Notes under the pieces: generated by a model | Told to the model about the DNA's origin: nothing | Database searches by the model: none | The model's input: the letters and a program-made list of their open reading frames with translations, nothing else | Shown: positions 18,267 through 27,358 of the stretch, piece by piece | Layout: each line of letters starts with the position of its first letter | Position numbering within the stretch: the stretch's first letter is position 1 | Position numbers and translations under genes: made by a program | Origin: Martinezella rhizogenes | GTDB lineage: Bacteria > Pseudomonadota > Alphaproteobacteria > Rhizobiales > Rhizobiaceae | Length of the DNA stretch: 64,000 nt | Direction of reading: 5' to 3' | Assembly: GCA_013322215.1 (NCBI GenBank) | Contig: JAAMEZ010000006.1 | Coordinates: forward strand, 434,001 to 498,000

Positions 18267-18995
18267 CTATCGCAGATCGAGATTGAACGTGGTGCGTTCG
18301 GCCGGCCATACCGATTCCGAGTAGGTTATCGGCATACCCGTTGCATCCATATCCACCTTGCGCGTCACCAGCAGCGGTGTTGATTTCGGCTGGCGCAGGA
18401 TCCGGGCCTCATCGGCCGTCGGCATGCGCGCCTCGATCTCCGTCGACAAGCGTTCGTAGTCGGTGACGCCATAGCTGGCGAGTGCCGCCGAGATTGTCGT
18501 ATGCTGCAATCTGGCCTTGTCGAAATCGGGAAAACGTTCGGCTGGATAATAGGAATCACCCAATTCGACCGGAATGTCGTCGGCCGTCATCACGCCGCGA
18601 CGATGGATGACCATTACCCCAACTGCCAGCTTCAGATAGCTGGCAACGCGTTCCGTCGCCGGCACGATCTCATGGACGAGCAACTCGCCACCCGGCTCGA
18701 AACCCTGCTCGATCAGGTTCTTGTGAAAACGGGTGCGCTTCGACAGCGTATAGTCGAGCACGCCCCTATGAACGAAGGTTCCCCGTCCCTGCTCGGCGCG
18801 CACCAGTCCGCGTTGCTCCAGATGCCCCAGTGCCTGACGCACGGTGAAGCGGCTGACACCGAAGCGCTGCATCAGTTCAGGCTCGGTCGGCAATTTCTCT
18901 CCAGGTGAGAAAGTCCCGGCGGCAATATCAGCCGCCAGGATCTCGCCGATCTGATGCCAGAGGGCGCTGCCGCCCTTGCGGTCGATCGTCTCCAT
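18267..18995 (-). CDS. GntR family regulator with UTRA domain, PhnF-like
   Basis: 242-aa HutC-subfamily regulator: a winged-helix GntR domain at about 8-75 (EPELMQRFGVSRFTVRQALG) and a C-terminal UTRA ligand-binding domain at about 95-240. The overall pattern is that of PhnF-type regulators of phosphonate metabolism. No C-P lyase genes are in the window, so the regulon is not established. It follows the methyltransferase gene by one base on the same strand and is very likely cotranscribed with it. A VOC protein converges on it from the other side. Confidence 0.83.
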   Translation of the reverse strand: METIDRKGGSALWHQIGEILAADIAAGTFSPGEKLPTEPELMQRFGVSRFTVRQALGHLEQRGLVRAEQGRGTFVHRGVLDYTLSKRTRFHKNLIEQGFEPGGELLVHEIVPATERVASYLKLAVGVMVIHRRGVMTADDIPVELGDSYYPAERFPDFDKARLQHTTISAALASYGVTDYERLSTEIEARMPTADEARILRQPKSTPLLVTRKVDMDATGMPITYSESVWPAERTTFNLDLR

Positions 18996-18996
18996 G

Positions 18997-19683
18997 TCAG
19001 ATGCGCTTCTCGAGCCGGAACAAAAGCTTGTATTCGGCCGGATAGCTCAACGCATCGAGAATGCTCGGATAATATTTGCGGTCCTTGGTTGCGCGCACGA
19101 AACCGTCATAGCCGAAACGCCTGACGGAAACATCGAAGCCGGCCGCCGTAAACGCCTCGATATAGTCCTGTGGCGAGCGATCCTGCATCGGCGCATTGCT
19201 GTTGTTGCCGATAAGCTCGAGCCATTTCGGCCAAAGCGGCATTTCATTGTGGCACCCGGTCACGGCGTAGTAGACGCCCCCATCGCGCATGGCCCGGAAC
19301 ATCCCCTCGGCATGCTCTCTCAGTTGCGGCAGCAGATAGATCACCTCATAGCTGAAGGCCACATCGAAGCTGTCGGCAAAGGGCGATAAATCGGTCGTCA
19401 CATGAAACTGCAGCGGCATGTTGCCGACAGCCTCGACGGCAGCAGCCACGGACTCCGAAGCGATATCGATGCCGACGCCGCGTCGGAACGGCCGCATGGC
19501 GTAAAGCAGCCGCAAAAATCCACCGCGATTGCAGCCGAAATCCAGGACGGTCTTCGAAGAGAAATCCCGCTCCGGCACCGTTTCGATGAAATGCCGCCAA
19601 TAGGGGCTGTGCGATTCCGCCATTGCGGCGTCGCCCTGCGGTTCCTTGTGCCAGGTTGCATAAGTCGTTGCTGCGCTCGTCAT
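18997..19683 (-). CDS. Class I SAM-dependent methyltransferase
   Basis: 228-aa methyltransferase with motif I VLDFGCNRGGFLRLLYA near residue 45, an acidic end of strand 2 at GVGIDIASESV, and the post-motif segment FDVAFSYEVIYLLPQL near 105. The substrate is unknown. The ATG at 19683 is preferred on the basis of homologue-like N-termini; a GTG 14 codons upstream (19725) is possible since neither has a strong ribosome-binding site. It is directly upstream of, and one base away from, the PhnF-like regulator. Confidence 0.8.
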   Translation of the reverse strand: MTSAATTYATWHKEPQGDAAMAESHSPYWRHFIETVPERDFSSKTVLDFGCNRGGFLRLLYAMRPFRRGVGIDIASESVAAAVEAVGNMPLQFHVTTDLSPFADSFDVAFSYEVIYLLPQLREHAEGMFRAMRDGGVYYAVTGCHNEMPLWPKWLELIGNNSNAPMQDRSPQDYIEAFTAAGFDVSVRRFGYDGFVRATKDRKYYPSILDALSYPAEYKLLFRLEKRI

Positions 19684-19767
19684 GATGCTCTCGCTGTTGG
19701 AGTGGACTGCCCCCTTGATAGTCACGTCTCATGACAATCATATAAATTCGTCCGGACGACCGGACTA

Positions 19768-20160
19768 CTACACGCAATCGACCATCCATTGCACGCCATA
19801 CCGATCCGTCAGCTTGCCGTAGTAGCTGCCCCAAGGCTGCACGGCGAGCGGCGTCGTTACGGTACCGCCCTCCGCAAGCCGGGCAAAAATCTCCTCAGTG
19901 CTACCGCGATCATCCATCATGAGCATGTGCGCAGAGCCGCGCATCGGCTCGGCGTCATGATTGTCGGAGGCGAAGAACAAGACGCCTGGTCCCTCGAAGC
20001 GAGCGTGCATTACCCTGCCCCGCATTGCTTCGCGGGCAAGCGGTATCCCATTCGCACCATGACGGACCAACAGCGTCACTTGGCCAAGCCCGCAGGCCGT
20101 ATAGAAGGCAAGCGCGTCCTCACAATGCGTCGTGAAAAACAGATAATTGGCGAGTTGCAA
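19768..20160 (-). CDS. VOC family protein, PhnB/YjdN-like
   Basis: 130-aa protein of the PhnB/3-demethylubiquinone-methyltransferase-like VOC group. The N-terminus QLANYLFFTTHCEDALAFY and the C-terminal WGSYYGKLTDRYGVQWMV are characteristic. A TTG start at 20160 is proposed since the domain begins right there and GGGGAG lies about seven bases before it; the longer open frame to 20340 overlaps the next gene and carries no domain. The function of PhnB-type proteins is not settled. It lies near a PhnF-like regulator, which may or may not be meaningful. Confidence 0.75.
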   Translation of the reverse strand: MQLANYLFFTTHCEDALAFYTACGLGQVTLLVRHGANGIPLAREAMRGRVMHARFEGPGVLFFASDNHDAEPMRGSAHMLMMDDRGSTEEIFARLAEGGTVTTPLAVQPWGSYYGKLTDRYGVQWMVDCV

Positions 20161-20230
20161 CTCCTGACTCCCCTTGTTGTCGGACGAGCGGCCCACGCGG
20201 CCGCCCGGTATTGATGCCAATTGCTTCAAC

Positions 20231-20677
20231 TCAAGCGCGATGAGCTTCGACCTCGGGCGCTGCGGCGCTCGCAATGGCGCCGACCAGATCAGCATTGCTG
20301 TAGCTTTGCCCCGCAATGCCCCAGGCGCCTTCAGGCGCATAAACTATATTCGACCAGATATGCTCGCGCTTGATCCGCCCTTCGGCCGCCTGCTCGACGA
20401 CATCAGTCGCTCTTGCAATGAAAGCGCACTTGGCTTCGGCGGTCGCGAGCGCGATTTCGGGCAGCTTGAGTTCGATGAAGGCCGCGGCAACGGGCTTTCC
20501 GGCTGCCAGCACGTGTTCGGCCGGAAGCACGTTGATCGACCCGATGACATTGGCCGTCATGAATGCATTCCCGGTCAATCCGGCAACGTCGAGGACGGCA
20601 TCTGTCAATCCGGCGAAAGCTTGAGCCTGCGCTTCGGAGGAAAGCAGCCCTTCGGATACGGTAAGTGTAATAGGCAT
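20231..20677 (-). CDS. Tautomerase family protein (4-oxalocrotonate-tautomerase-like)
   Basis: 148-aa protein starting MPITLTVSEG, so removal of Met leaves the N-terminal proline that serves as the catalytic base in the tautomerase superfamily. The length suggests a fused two-domain (MIF/CHMI-like) unit. It is divergent from a TetR regulator across about 120 bases containing direct repeats, so it is probably that regulator's target. The natural substrate is unknown. Confidence 0.75.
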   Translation of the reverse strand: MPITLTVSEGLLSSEAQAQAFAGLTDAVLDVAGLTGNAFMTANVIGSINVLPAEHVLAAGKPVAAAFIELKLPEIALATAEAKCAFIARATDVVEQAAEGRIKREHIWSNIVYAPEGAWGIAGQSYSNADLVGAIASAAAPEVEAHRA

Positions 20678-20718
20678 GGAATATCTCCTTGTTGGACCTG
20701 TGCCGGCAAATGATATAT

Positions 20719-20754
20719 ACCGATCACTCTTTAACGATACACACCGATCACTCT
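20719..20754. promoter_or_regulatory. Direct repeats in the tautomerase/TetR intergenic region
   Basis: ACCGATCACTCT occurs exactly at 20719-20730 and again at 20743-20754, a 24-base period, with matching flanks (ATA/ACA before, TA after). The position between divergent start codons fits an operator for the TetR protein. A related GATCGCTC lies further toward tetR. Confidence 0.55.
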
Positions 20755-20797
20755 CTATGCAACAGATAAAGAGAGATCGCTCTTAATGGAGGCGGCA

Positions 20798-21403
20798 ATG
20801 CGCTACAGCGCCGAACACAAGGAAGAAACCCGGACGCGGGTCGTCGCGGCGGCAGGGCAAGTCTTTCGCAAGGAAGGCTACGGCGGCGCGGGCATCGACG
20901 CGCTGACGAAAGCAGCCGGCGTTACCAACGGCGCCTTCTACGGACATTTCAAGTCCAAGAGCGAGGCGTTTCGCACGGCTGTCGTGGAAGGATTGGAGGA
21001 GTTGCGTCAAGCGATCCTGGCACTCAGGCAAAACCAGCCGAAAGACTGGTTGAAGGCGCTTGCCAGCTTCTATCTCGGCTATAAGCGGACTTGCGATCTC
21101 GGCGACAGCTGCACGCTGCCGAGCCTTTCGCCCGATGTGATGCGTGCCGACGAGGAAACACGTCGCATCTATACGGCAGAGTTGAAAAAATTGATCGCCG
21201 ATGTCGCCGCCGGCCTGCCGGAGAGCACGAACCCTGGCGAAACGACGGCGGAGGATCGGGCTATCGTTCTTCTCGCAACGCTGAGCGGTGGCTTGACGCT
21301 TGCCCGCGCCGTCTCCGATCCCGCCCTGTCCGTGCACATAGCCGAAGTCATCGAGCGGGCTGCTCTCACGGCCGGCAACCCTCAACAGCCGCAAGGCAAA
21401 TGA
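20798..21403 (+). CDS. TetR/AcrR family transcriptional regulator
   Basis: 201-aa regulator with an N-terminal TetR DNA-binding domain: VVAAAGQVFRKEGYGGAGID followed by the recognition helix region VTNGAFYGHFKSKSEAF. The C-terminal ligand domain is of the common type with a SCTLPSLSPDV segment. The second ATG, at 20798, has GGAGG five bases upstream and is chosen over the ATG at 20786, whose codons contain that same GGAGG. It is divergent from the tautomerase gene, and autoregulation through the direct repeats between them is likely. Confidence 0.85.
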   Translation: MRYSAEHKEETRTRVVAAAGQVFRKEGYGGAGIDALTKAAGVTNGAFYGHFKSKSEAFRTAVVEGLEELRQAILALRQNQPKDWLKALASFYLGYKRTCDLGDSCTLPSLSPDVMRADEETRRIYTAELKKLIADVAAGLPESTNPGETTAEDRAIVLLATLSGGLTLARAVSDPALSVHIAEVIERAALTAGNPQQPQGK

Positions 21404-21469
21404 CTCTGCAAGTCATACAGCGGCGGTTCAGCCGAGACGGAGCATACCGCTCCGTCCCGACACACCGGT

Positions 21470-22474
21470 TTATGCCCGGATCGCCTTGTCGTTCGCATCG
21501 AAACGATGCATTTGGTCCGCATCCGGCGTCGCATAGACCATCTCGTCCGGCTCGTATTGATGCTCGCCGAAGAGACGCGCGGTCAGGAGGCCGGTGGTTT
21601 CGGATTCGAGATAGATGATGGTGTCGGCACCGAGATGCTCGACATGGATGACCTTGGCTGCCCATGTGCCCTGATCGCGCGACAGCGTGATATGTTCGGG
21701 GCGGATGCCGACGGTCTTGGCATCGCTTTCGCCGAGCCGTTCTGCCGGGATGAAATTCATCTGTGGCGAGCCGATGAAGCCGGCAACGAAGGTGTTGGCC
21801 GGGCGGTTATAAAGCTCCATCGGCGAACCGATCTGCTCGATCGCACCGGCATTGAGCACGACGATCTTGTCGGCAAGCGTCATCGCCTCGACCTGGTCGT
21901 GAGTGACATAGATCATCGTCGCTTTCAGGCTGCGATGCAGCCGGGCGATTTCGAGGCGGGTCTGGACACGCAGCGCCGCATCGAGGTTCGACAGCGGCTC
22001 ATCGAAGAGGAAAAGCTCGGGTTCGCGCACGATGGCACGGCCGATCGCAACACGCTGGCGCTGGCCGCCGGAAAGCTCTGAAGGACGGCGAGCCAGATAG
22101 GGCTCGAGCGACAGCATACCGGAAGCTTTCCCGACGCGGCTTTCGATTTCGGCCTTCGCGGTACCGACCTGCTTGAGGCCAAGCCCCATATTGTCCTTCA
22201 CAGTCAGATGCGGATAGAGCGCATAGGACTGGAACACCATCGAGATGCCACGCTTGGCAGGCGGCGTCACGGTGACATCCTGGCCGTTGATCAGCACGGC
22301 GCCGGAGGTCACGTCTTCGAGGCCGGCGATGCTGCGCAGAAGGGTCGACTTACCGCAGCCGGAAGGGCCGACGAAGATGACGAACTCACCATCCTTCACC
22401 TCGAGGTCGATACCCTTCAGCACGTCATGCGTACCATAGGCCTTGCGGATGGATTTCAGTTGAAGCGATCCCAC
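21470..22474 (-). CDS. Sugar ABC transporter ATP-binding protein (UgpC/MsmK-like)
   Basis: 334-aa ATPase of the CUT1 sugar importer type. Walker [19 protein letters not shown] is near 36, the signature [14 protein letters not shown] near 134, Walker [14 protein letters not shown] near 155, and a C-terminal regulatory TOBE/OB domain follows with [11 protein letters not shown] near 240. It is the last gene of the minus-strand operon, 12 bases after the oxidoreductase. It energises the two permeases encoded upstream; in this group one ATPase may serve several sugar importers. Confidence 0.9.
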   Translation of the reverse strand: MGSLQLKSIRKAYGTHDVLKGIDLEVKDGEFVIFVGPSGCGKSTLLRSIAGLEDVTSGAVLINGQDVTVTPPAKRGISMVFQSYALYPHLTVKDNMGLGLKQVGTAKAEIESRVGKASGMLSLEPYLARRPSELSGGQRQRVAIGRAIVREPELFLFDEPLSNLDAALRVQTRLEIARLHRSLKATMIYVTHDQVEAMTLADKIVVLNAGAIEQIGSPMELYNRPANTFVAGFIGSPQMNFIPAERLGESDAKTVGIRPEHITLSRDQGTWAAKVIHVEHLGADTIIYLESETTGLLTARLFGEHQYEPDEMVYATPDADQMHRFDANDKAIRA

Positions 22475-22486
22475 AGTCTTTTGTCC

Positions 22487-23551
22487 TTATAGATAAACGG
22501 GCTTGCCGGTGCGCACGCTCTCGTCGGCGGCAAGGCATATGCGCAGCGATTGAACGGCATCGTCCATATGGCGATTGAGGTCGATGTCCTCGCGGATGGC
22601 CTTCAGCATGAAGGCCTGCTCGAAATCGCAGAGCTCCTGATGGCCCGGTTCGCCATCCATATGCAGATCCTGATCCGGCCGGATAAACTGGCCGTTCGGG
22701 CCAGTCTCGGCGTTGTGCAGCCGGATAACCGACGTCTTCGTGTGCATGTCGATATCATCGGACTTGGCATTCTGATCCATGGCGATCGAGACCGAGCCGT
22801 TCGGCGACATCACATCCTTTACGAAGAAAGCCGTCTCCGAGATCATCGGCCCCCAGGCGGCTTCGTACCAGCCGACAGAACCGTCTTCGAAAATCACCTG
22901 GAGATGGCCGTAATTATACATGTCCGACTTGATCTCCTGCGTCAGCCGCAAACCCATACCACGCACCTCGACGGGCTTGGCGTCGGTGATCTGGCACATG
23001 ACGTCGACATAATGCACGCCACAATCGACGATCGGCGACGTGTTTTGCATCAGCGCCTTGTGCGTCTCCCAGGTCGGGCCGCTCGATTGCTGATTGAGGT
23101 TCATGCGGAACACATAGGGGCCTCCGAGCTTACGCGCTTCAGCAATCAACCGCATCCACGAGGGATGATGGCGCAGGATGTAGCCGATCGTCAGCTTCTT
23201 GCCGGCCTTCTTCGCAGCCGCGACCACACGCTCGGCATCTTCGACGGTCGTCGCCAGCGGCTTCTCGACGAAGACGTGGCAGCCGGCTTCGAAGGCCATG
23301 ACCGCGAAATCGGCATGGCTGTCGGAATAGGTATTGATGGAGCAGAGGTCCGGCTTCAGCTCCTTCAACGCGGTCTCGAAGTCCGGATGGACCGTATATC
23401 TCTGCAGCTCCTCAGGCAGTTCGCGCTTGGAGCGGTTGACGAGGCCGACGATCTCGAAGCCCGGATTGTTATGATAGGCCAGCGCATGGCTGCGGCCCAT
23501 ATTGCCAAGGCCGGCAACGAGAACGCGGATCGGCTTTTCAGATGGGCTCAC
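22487..23551 (-). CDS. Gfo/Idh/MocA family oxidoreductase
   Basis: 354-aa NAD(P)-dependent oxidoreductase acting on sugars or inositols. The Rossmann motif VLVAGLGNMGRSHALAY is near residue 10, the catalytic-lysine motif EKPLATTVEDAERV near 95, and GCHVFVEKP precedes it. The GTG start at 23551 overlaps the permease stop by GTGA, indicating coupling. A longer frame to 23746 is mostly antisense to nothing and in-frame with the permease gene region, so it was rejected. Being sandwiched between the permease and ATPase genes, it probably acts on the imported sugar. Confidence 0.88.
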   Translation of the reverse strand: MSPSEKPIRVLVAGLGNMGRSHALAYHNNPGFEIVGLVNRSKRELPEELQRYTVHPDFETALKELKPDLCSINTYSDSHADFAVMAFEAGCHVFVEKPLATTVEDAERVVAAAKKAGKKLTIGYILRHHPSWMRLIAEARKLGGPYVFRMNLNQQSSGPTWETHKALMQNTSPIVDCGVHYVDVMCQITDAKPVEVRGMGLRLTQEIKSDMYNYGHLQVIFEDGSVGWYEAAWGPMISETAFFVKDVMSPNGSVSIAMDQNAKSDDIDMHTKTSVIRLHNAETGPNGQFIRPDQDLHMDGEPGHQELCDFEQAFMLKAIREDIDLNRHMDDAVQSLRICLAADESVRTGKPVYL

Positions 23552-24387
23552 TTGACTGCTCCGGATGTAATGCCGCGAATGAGTTGACGCGAGAAGATAA
23601 CGTAGAGGATGAGGATTGGCAGGATGGCGAGCGTCAGGGCTGCCAGCACCGCGTTCCAGTTGGTAACGAACTGGCCGATGAAGATCTGCGATCCGAGCGT
23701 CACCGTCTTGGTCGCTTCGCTCGGCGCCAGAATCAGCGGGAACCACAGATCGTTCCAGATCGGGATCATGGTGAAAACTGCGACCGTTGCCATCGCCGGG
23801 CGGACCAGCGGCAGCACCAGACGGAAGAAGATCGCGTATTCGCTGAGACCGTCGATGCGACCGGCATTCTTCAGGTCGTCGGAAACCGTCCGCATGAACT
23901 CGGACAGGATGAAGATCGCAAGCGGCAGGCCCTGCGCGGTATAGACGAGAATCAGCGCCGTCAGCGTATTGACGAGGCCGGCGGCGACCATGCCTTGCAG
24001 GATCGCGACCGTGCCAAGACGGATCGGGATCATAATGCCGATCGCCAGGTAAAGCCCCATGACCGTATTGCCGCGGAAACGGTATTCCGACAGCGCGAAT
24101 GCGGCCATCGCTCCAAACAGCAGCGTCAGGATGATCGAGACGATCGTCACGACGAAGCTGTTCTGGAAATAGGTGAAGAAATCCCCCTGCTTCAGAACGG
24201 TGTCATAGCCGATCATGCTGAAGGAGGACGGCGTCGGGACGCTCAAGGGTGCCCGGAAAATCGAGGCGCGATCCTTGAAGGAGTTGATGACCGTCAGGAA
24301 CACCGGAAAAATGGCGACGAGTGTGTAGGCGATGAGCGCCAGATGGACGAAGCCGGTGCGGACAAGGGAAGTGCGTGCCTTGGACAT
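23548..24387 (-). CDS. Sugar ABC transporter permease (MalG-like)
   Basis: 279-aa inner-membrane permease of the CUT1 family with six membrane segments; the first is LIAYTLVAIFPVFLTVINSF. The EAA loop reads LKNAGRIDGLSEYAIFFRLV near residue 190. It lies 12 bases after the other permease and overlaps the oxidoreductase start. It forms the channel with that MalF-like partner. Confidence 0.9.
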   Translation of the reverse strand: MSKARTSLVRTGFVHLALIAYTLVAIFPVFLTVINSFKDRASIFRAPLSVPTPSSFSMIGYDTVLKQGDFFTYFQNSFVVTIVSIILTLLFGAMAAFALSEYRFRGNTVMGLYLAIGIMIPIRLGTVAILQGMVAAGLVNTLTALILVYTAQGLPLAIFILSEFMRTVSDDLKNAGRIDGLSEYAIFFRLVLPLVRPAMATVAVFTMIPIWNDLWFPLILAPSEATKTVTLGSQIFIGQFVTNWNAVLAALTLAILPILILYVIFSRQLIRGITSGAVK

Positions 24388-24399
24388 GGGTCGCGCTCC

Positions 24400-25353
24400 T
24401 CAGAACTGATAGCGACGGATGCGCCGCTGCACGATGAAAAGATAGAAGGAGACGCCGGCCAGAATGATGAGGAACATCACCGTCGCGATCGTCGCCCCCA
24501 TCGAGCGGTCACCCAGCTGCAGCTGGAAGCCGAAGAAGACGCGGTAAAGCAGCGTACCGAGGATATCGGTCGAGCCATCCGGTCCCGCCAAAGCCCCTTG
24601 CACGGTATAGACCAGGTCGAACGCGTTGAAATTGCCGACGAAAGTCAGGATCGAGATGATACCGATTGCCGGCAGCACCAGCGGCAGCTTGATCTTCCAG
24701 AACTGGCTCCAGCCAGTGATGCCATCACATTCGGCGGCTTCGATAACTTCTTCGGGGATGTTGAGCAGCGCGGCATAGATCAGCATCATCGGAATGCCGA
24801 CATATTGCCAGACCGAGATAAGCGCGACGGTAATCAGCGCCGTGCTCGGCCTGCCGAGCCACGGGGCGAAGAACGATTTCAGACCGATGACATTCAGAAG
24901 CTCGGGCGCGACACCCCAGAGCGGCGAGAGGATCAGCTTCCAGATGAAGCCGACGACGACGAAGGAAAGCAGCGTCGGCAGGAAAATAGCGGTGCGATAG
25001 AAGGCGACGAAACGCAGCTTCGGCAGCGACAGAAGTGCAGCCAGCGCGACGCCGATCGGATTCTGCACGCACATGTGGATGGCGAAGAAGATCAGGTTGT
25101 TGCGCAACGCATTCCAGAAATCGTGCGACCAGCGTTCGTCGCCGAACAGCACCTTGAAATTGCTCAGGCCGACGAAGACGGACTGGTTGTCGACGACATT
25201 GTAGAGCGACAGGCGCAATGTCTCGATCAGCGGCAGGATCATGACCGCCGTATAGACGACGAAGGCCGGGAAAAGGAAGACGAGGATGTGCCAGCGCTTG
25301 GAGCGCCTGATCGGCGTCACCTCAAGGGCATCTGATGTCGCAGCGTCGCTCAT
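24400..25353 (-). CDS. Sugar ABC transporter permease (MalF-like)
   Basis: 317-aa inner-membrane permease of the CUT1 family; the first membrane segment is HILVFLFPAFVVYTAVMIL after a basic N-terminus, and the EAA loop reads EVIEAAECDGITGWSQFWKI near 210. Located 200 bases downstream of the binding-protein gene with a hairpin between them. Partner of the MalG-like permease. Confidence 0.9.
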   Translation of the reverse strand: MSDAATSDALEVTPIRRSKRWHILVFLFPAFVVYTAVMILPLIETLRLSLYNVVDNQSVFVGLSNFKVLFGDERWSHDFWNALRNNLIFFAIHMCVQNPIGVALAALLSLPKLRFVAFYRTAIFLPTLLSFVVVGFIWKLILSPLWGVAPELLNVIGLKSFFAPWLGRPSTALITVALISVWQYVGIPMMLIYAALLNIPEEVIEAAECDGITGWSQFWKIKLPLVLPAIGIISILTFVGNFNAFDLVYTVQGALAGPDGSTDILGTLLYRVFFGFQLQLGDRSMGATIATVMFLIILAGVSFYLFIVQRRIRRYQF

Positions 25354-25507
25354 GGCTTTCTGCCTGTTTTTCTTGGCTGCATGCCGACGCAGCAGCTCTA
25401 AGGTTCAAATCCACCCGCTGCCTCGGCTCTTCAGCCGAATGGAAGCGACATCGGGCGTGTCGAATGCAAAGGCGAAAACGATCGCCCATCCAATCATCCA
25501 AACAACG

Positions 25508-25541
25508 AAAAGGGCGAGGAGCCCGAAAGACCCCTCGCCCG
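25508..25541 (-). terminator. Intra-operon hairpin between sugar-binding protein and permease genes
   Basis: On the minus strand GGGCGAGG/CCTCGCCC forms an 8-bp stem followed by CTTTTCGTT, 14 bases after the binding-protein stop codon. As in the other ABC operon here, it likely raises binding-protein output relative to the permeases. Confidence 0.7.
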
Positions 25542-25554
25542 TATCAAGCAGTGA

Positions 25555-26814
25555 TTACTTGCCCGGCTTGTACCAGCTGTCGAGGCCCTTCTGGAGCTTC
25601 GCGCCGGCCTGTTCCGGAGTGTCCGTGCCGTTGATCACGTTTGCGGACTCGGTCCAGGTTTCGTTTTCCAGGTTCGGCGTGCCGCGCGACAGGATCTGAT
25701 AGGTCGAACGAACGGTCGACTTGTGATTGTCACGCCAGGAAACGAATTCCTGCGCGAGCGGATCGCTCATCTTCACCGGATGCGAGTTCAGGCTGAAGAA
25801 GCCCGGCAGCGAGTTGGCATAGATGGTAGCAAACTCGTCGGAAGCGACCCAGTCGAGGAACTTCTTGGCTTCTTCCTGATGCTTGCTCTTCGTATTCAAG
25901 CCGACGCCGATATCCGGATGGTCGGAGATATAGGCTGTGTCACCAGCCTTTGCGACCGGCGGCGGGAATGCGCCCATCTTGAACTGCGCCTGGGTGTTGA
26001 AGAGAGCAATTTCCCAGGAGCCGGCCGGATAGATCGCAGCCTTGCCGAGCGTGAAGAGGTTCTGGCTGTCAGCGTAGCCCTGAGCTTCGAAGCCGTCACC
26101 GAGGTAGGGCTTCCACTTTGCCAGTTCCTTGTAAGGATCGACCCACGGTGCGTCCGTCAGCTTTTCCTTGCCAGCGATCAGAGCCTTGCGGCCTTCCTCA
26201 CCCTTCCAGTAGTTCGGGCCGATGTTCTGGTAGCCCATGGTTGCGGCTTCCCAGAGGTCCTTCGTGCCCATAGCCATCGGAATGTAGGTGCCGTCGGCCT
26301 TGATCTTGTCGAGAACGGCGAAGAACTCGTCGCGCGTCGTCGGCACCTTGAGGCCGAGCTTGTCGAAGGCATCCTTGTTGTAGATGAAGCCGTGGATGAC
26401 CGAAGCCATCGGCACGCAGAAGGTCGACTTGCCGTCGTCGGTCGACCACGCGGCCTTGGCGACAGCCGAGAAGTTTTCCAGGCCTTTAAGCTTGGTCAGA
26501 TCGGCAAGATGCTTCTTGTTGAAGAGGTCGAGCGAAGCATCGAACGGGCGGCAGGTGATGATGTCGCCTGCAGAGCCGGCATCGAGCTTGGCGTTCAGCG
26601 ATGCGTTGTATTCGGTCGGCGCCGTCGGCGAGAAGACGATCTTGATGCCCGGGTTCTTCGCTTCGAAAGCCGGGATGATCTTTTCCTGCCAGATCTGCAG
26701 GTCGTCGTTACGCCAGCTTTCAACCGTCAGCGTCACATCGGCCGCGTGCGCAAGGCTAACTGACGTCAGCAGGCTCGATGCGAGAAGCAAGCCTTTCAGA
26801 ACATTGGTTTTCAT
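25555..26814 (-). CDS. Sugar ABC transporter substrate-binding protein (family 1)
   Basis: 419-aa periplasmic binding protein. The ATG at 26814 (AGGAGAGG upstream) opens a signal peptide, VLKGLLLASSLLTSVSLAHA, cleaved before ADVTLTVESWRNDD. The mature sequence is of the MalE/UgpB-like family 1 type, with the conserved GKAAIYPAGSWEIALF block near residue 260. First gene of the minus-strand operon. Its divergent neighbour is an N-acetylglucosamine-kinase-like gene, so an amino sugar or a disaccharide containing one is a plausible ligand, but this is inference. Confidence 0.88.
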   Translation of the reverse strand: MKTNVLKGLLLASSLLTSVSLAHAADVTLTVESWRNDDLQIWQEKIIPAFEAKNPGIKIVFSPTAPTEYNASLNAKLDAGSAGDIITCRPFDASLDLFNKKHLADLTKLKGLENFSAVAKAAWSTDDGKSTFCVPMASVIHGFIYNKDAFDKLGLKVPTTRDEFFAVLDKIKADGTYIPMAMGTKDLWEAATMGYQNIGPNYWKGEEGRKALIAGKEKLTDAPWVDPYKELAKWKPYLGDGFEAQGYADSQNLFTLGKAAIYPAGSWEIALFNTQAQFKMGAFPPPVAKAGDTAYISDHPDIGVGLNTKSKHQEEAKKFLDWVASDEFATIYANSLPGFFSLNSHPVKMSDPLAQEFVSWRDNHKSTVRSTYQILSRGTPNLENETWTESANVINGTDTPEQAGAKLQKGLDSWYKPGK

Positions 26815-27358
26815 TTCCCTCTCCTGTTTTCCGCGCCATAGCAAGGCGCTGTTCTCGATCTGAAAATCCGCTGGCCTGTTCGAGGAAACGGTCAGCGCTC
26901 CATAGGGACCGCCAATACTGCCGACCCCTCCATGCAAAAGGCTTCAAAGGCGCCGGCCCTATCAGCCCGATCAATTGCCGCCTGCCGCCATCAAACGGAG
27001 ACGCTGCAAGAACTACGCGGGAAAATTATAACGACGTCGAAGCGAGATCCTCCTGATCCCTGGCAGCCTGACGCAACGACGAGATGCGCGCCCTTCCACT
27101 TCACCTACTGGCTGTTGTTTTTCTGCCAGCTTTGCCGATGTCCGTTCGTACTGTTCCCTTGCTCCGAATTAAGTCCAAAAAAATACCAATTGTCCAGCCG
27201 AATTTAACTTTCAGGTGTAAAAAGATTGAGGCTCATTAATTTATTATGGGAATTCAATAGGATATTATCGGACAAAAATGCCCGCCCTACCTATTGGTAA
27301 ATGGTATTTTTTTGGTATTGTATGGAAAAACGGGGAACAGGCGGCATCCGGAGGCATG
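26815..27358. promoter_or_regulatory. Divergent control region with TGGTATT-type repeats
   Basis: No convincing gene fits in these 544 bases. The part nearest the kinase is AT-rich and holds several copies of one motif: AATACCAA (27182), ATTGGTAA (27293), ATGGTATT (27301) and TTGGTATT (27312). The inverted copy and the cluster of direct ones are about 110 bases apart. They fit operator sites of the GntR/UTRA regulator encoded two genes downstream and would control both divergent operons. Confidence 0.5.

Noticed and set aside
18267..20160. Phosphonate degradation locus, suggested by PhnF-like and PhnB-like genes
   Set aside because: No C-P lyase, phosphonatase or phosphonate transporter genes are in the window; the names alone are weak evidence.
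23542..25335. Long plus-strand open frame (597 codons) antisense to the sugar permeases
   Set aside because: It is a shadow of two well-defined permease genes; its composition is Arg/Asp/Gln-rich with no domain or ribosome-binding site.
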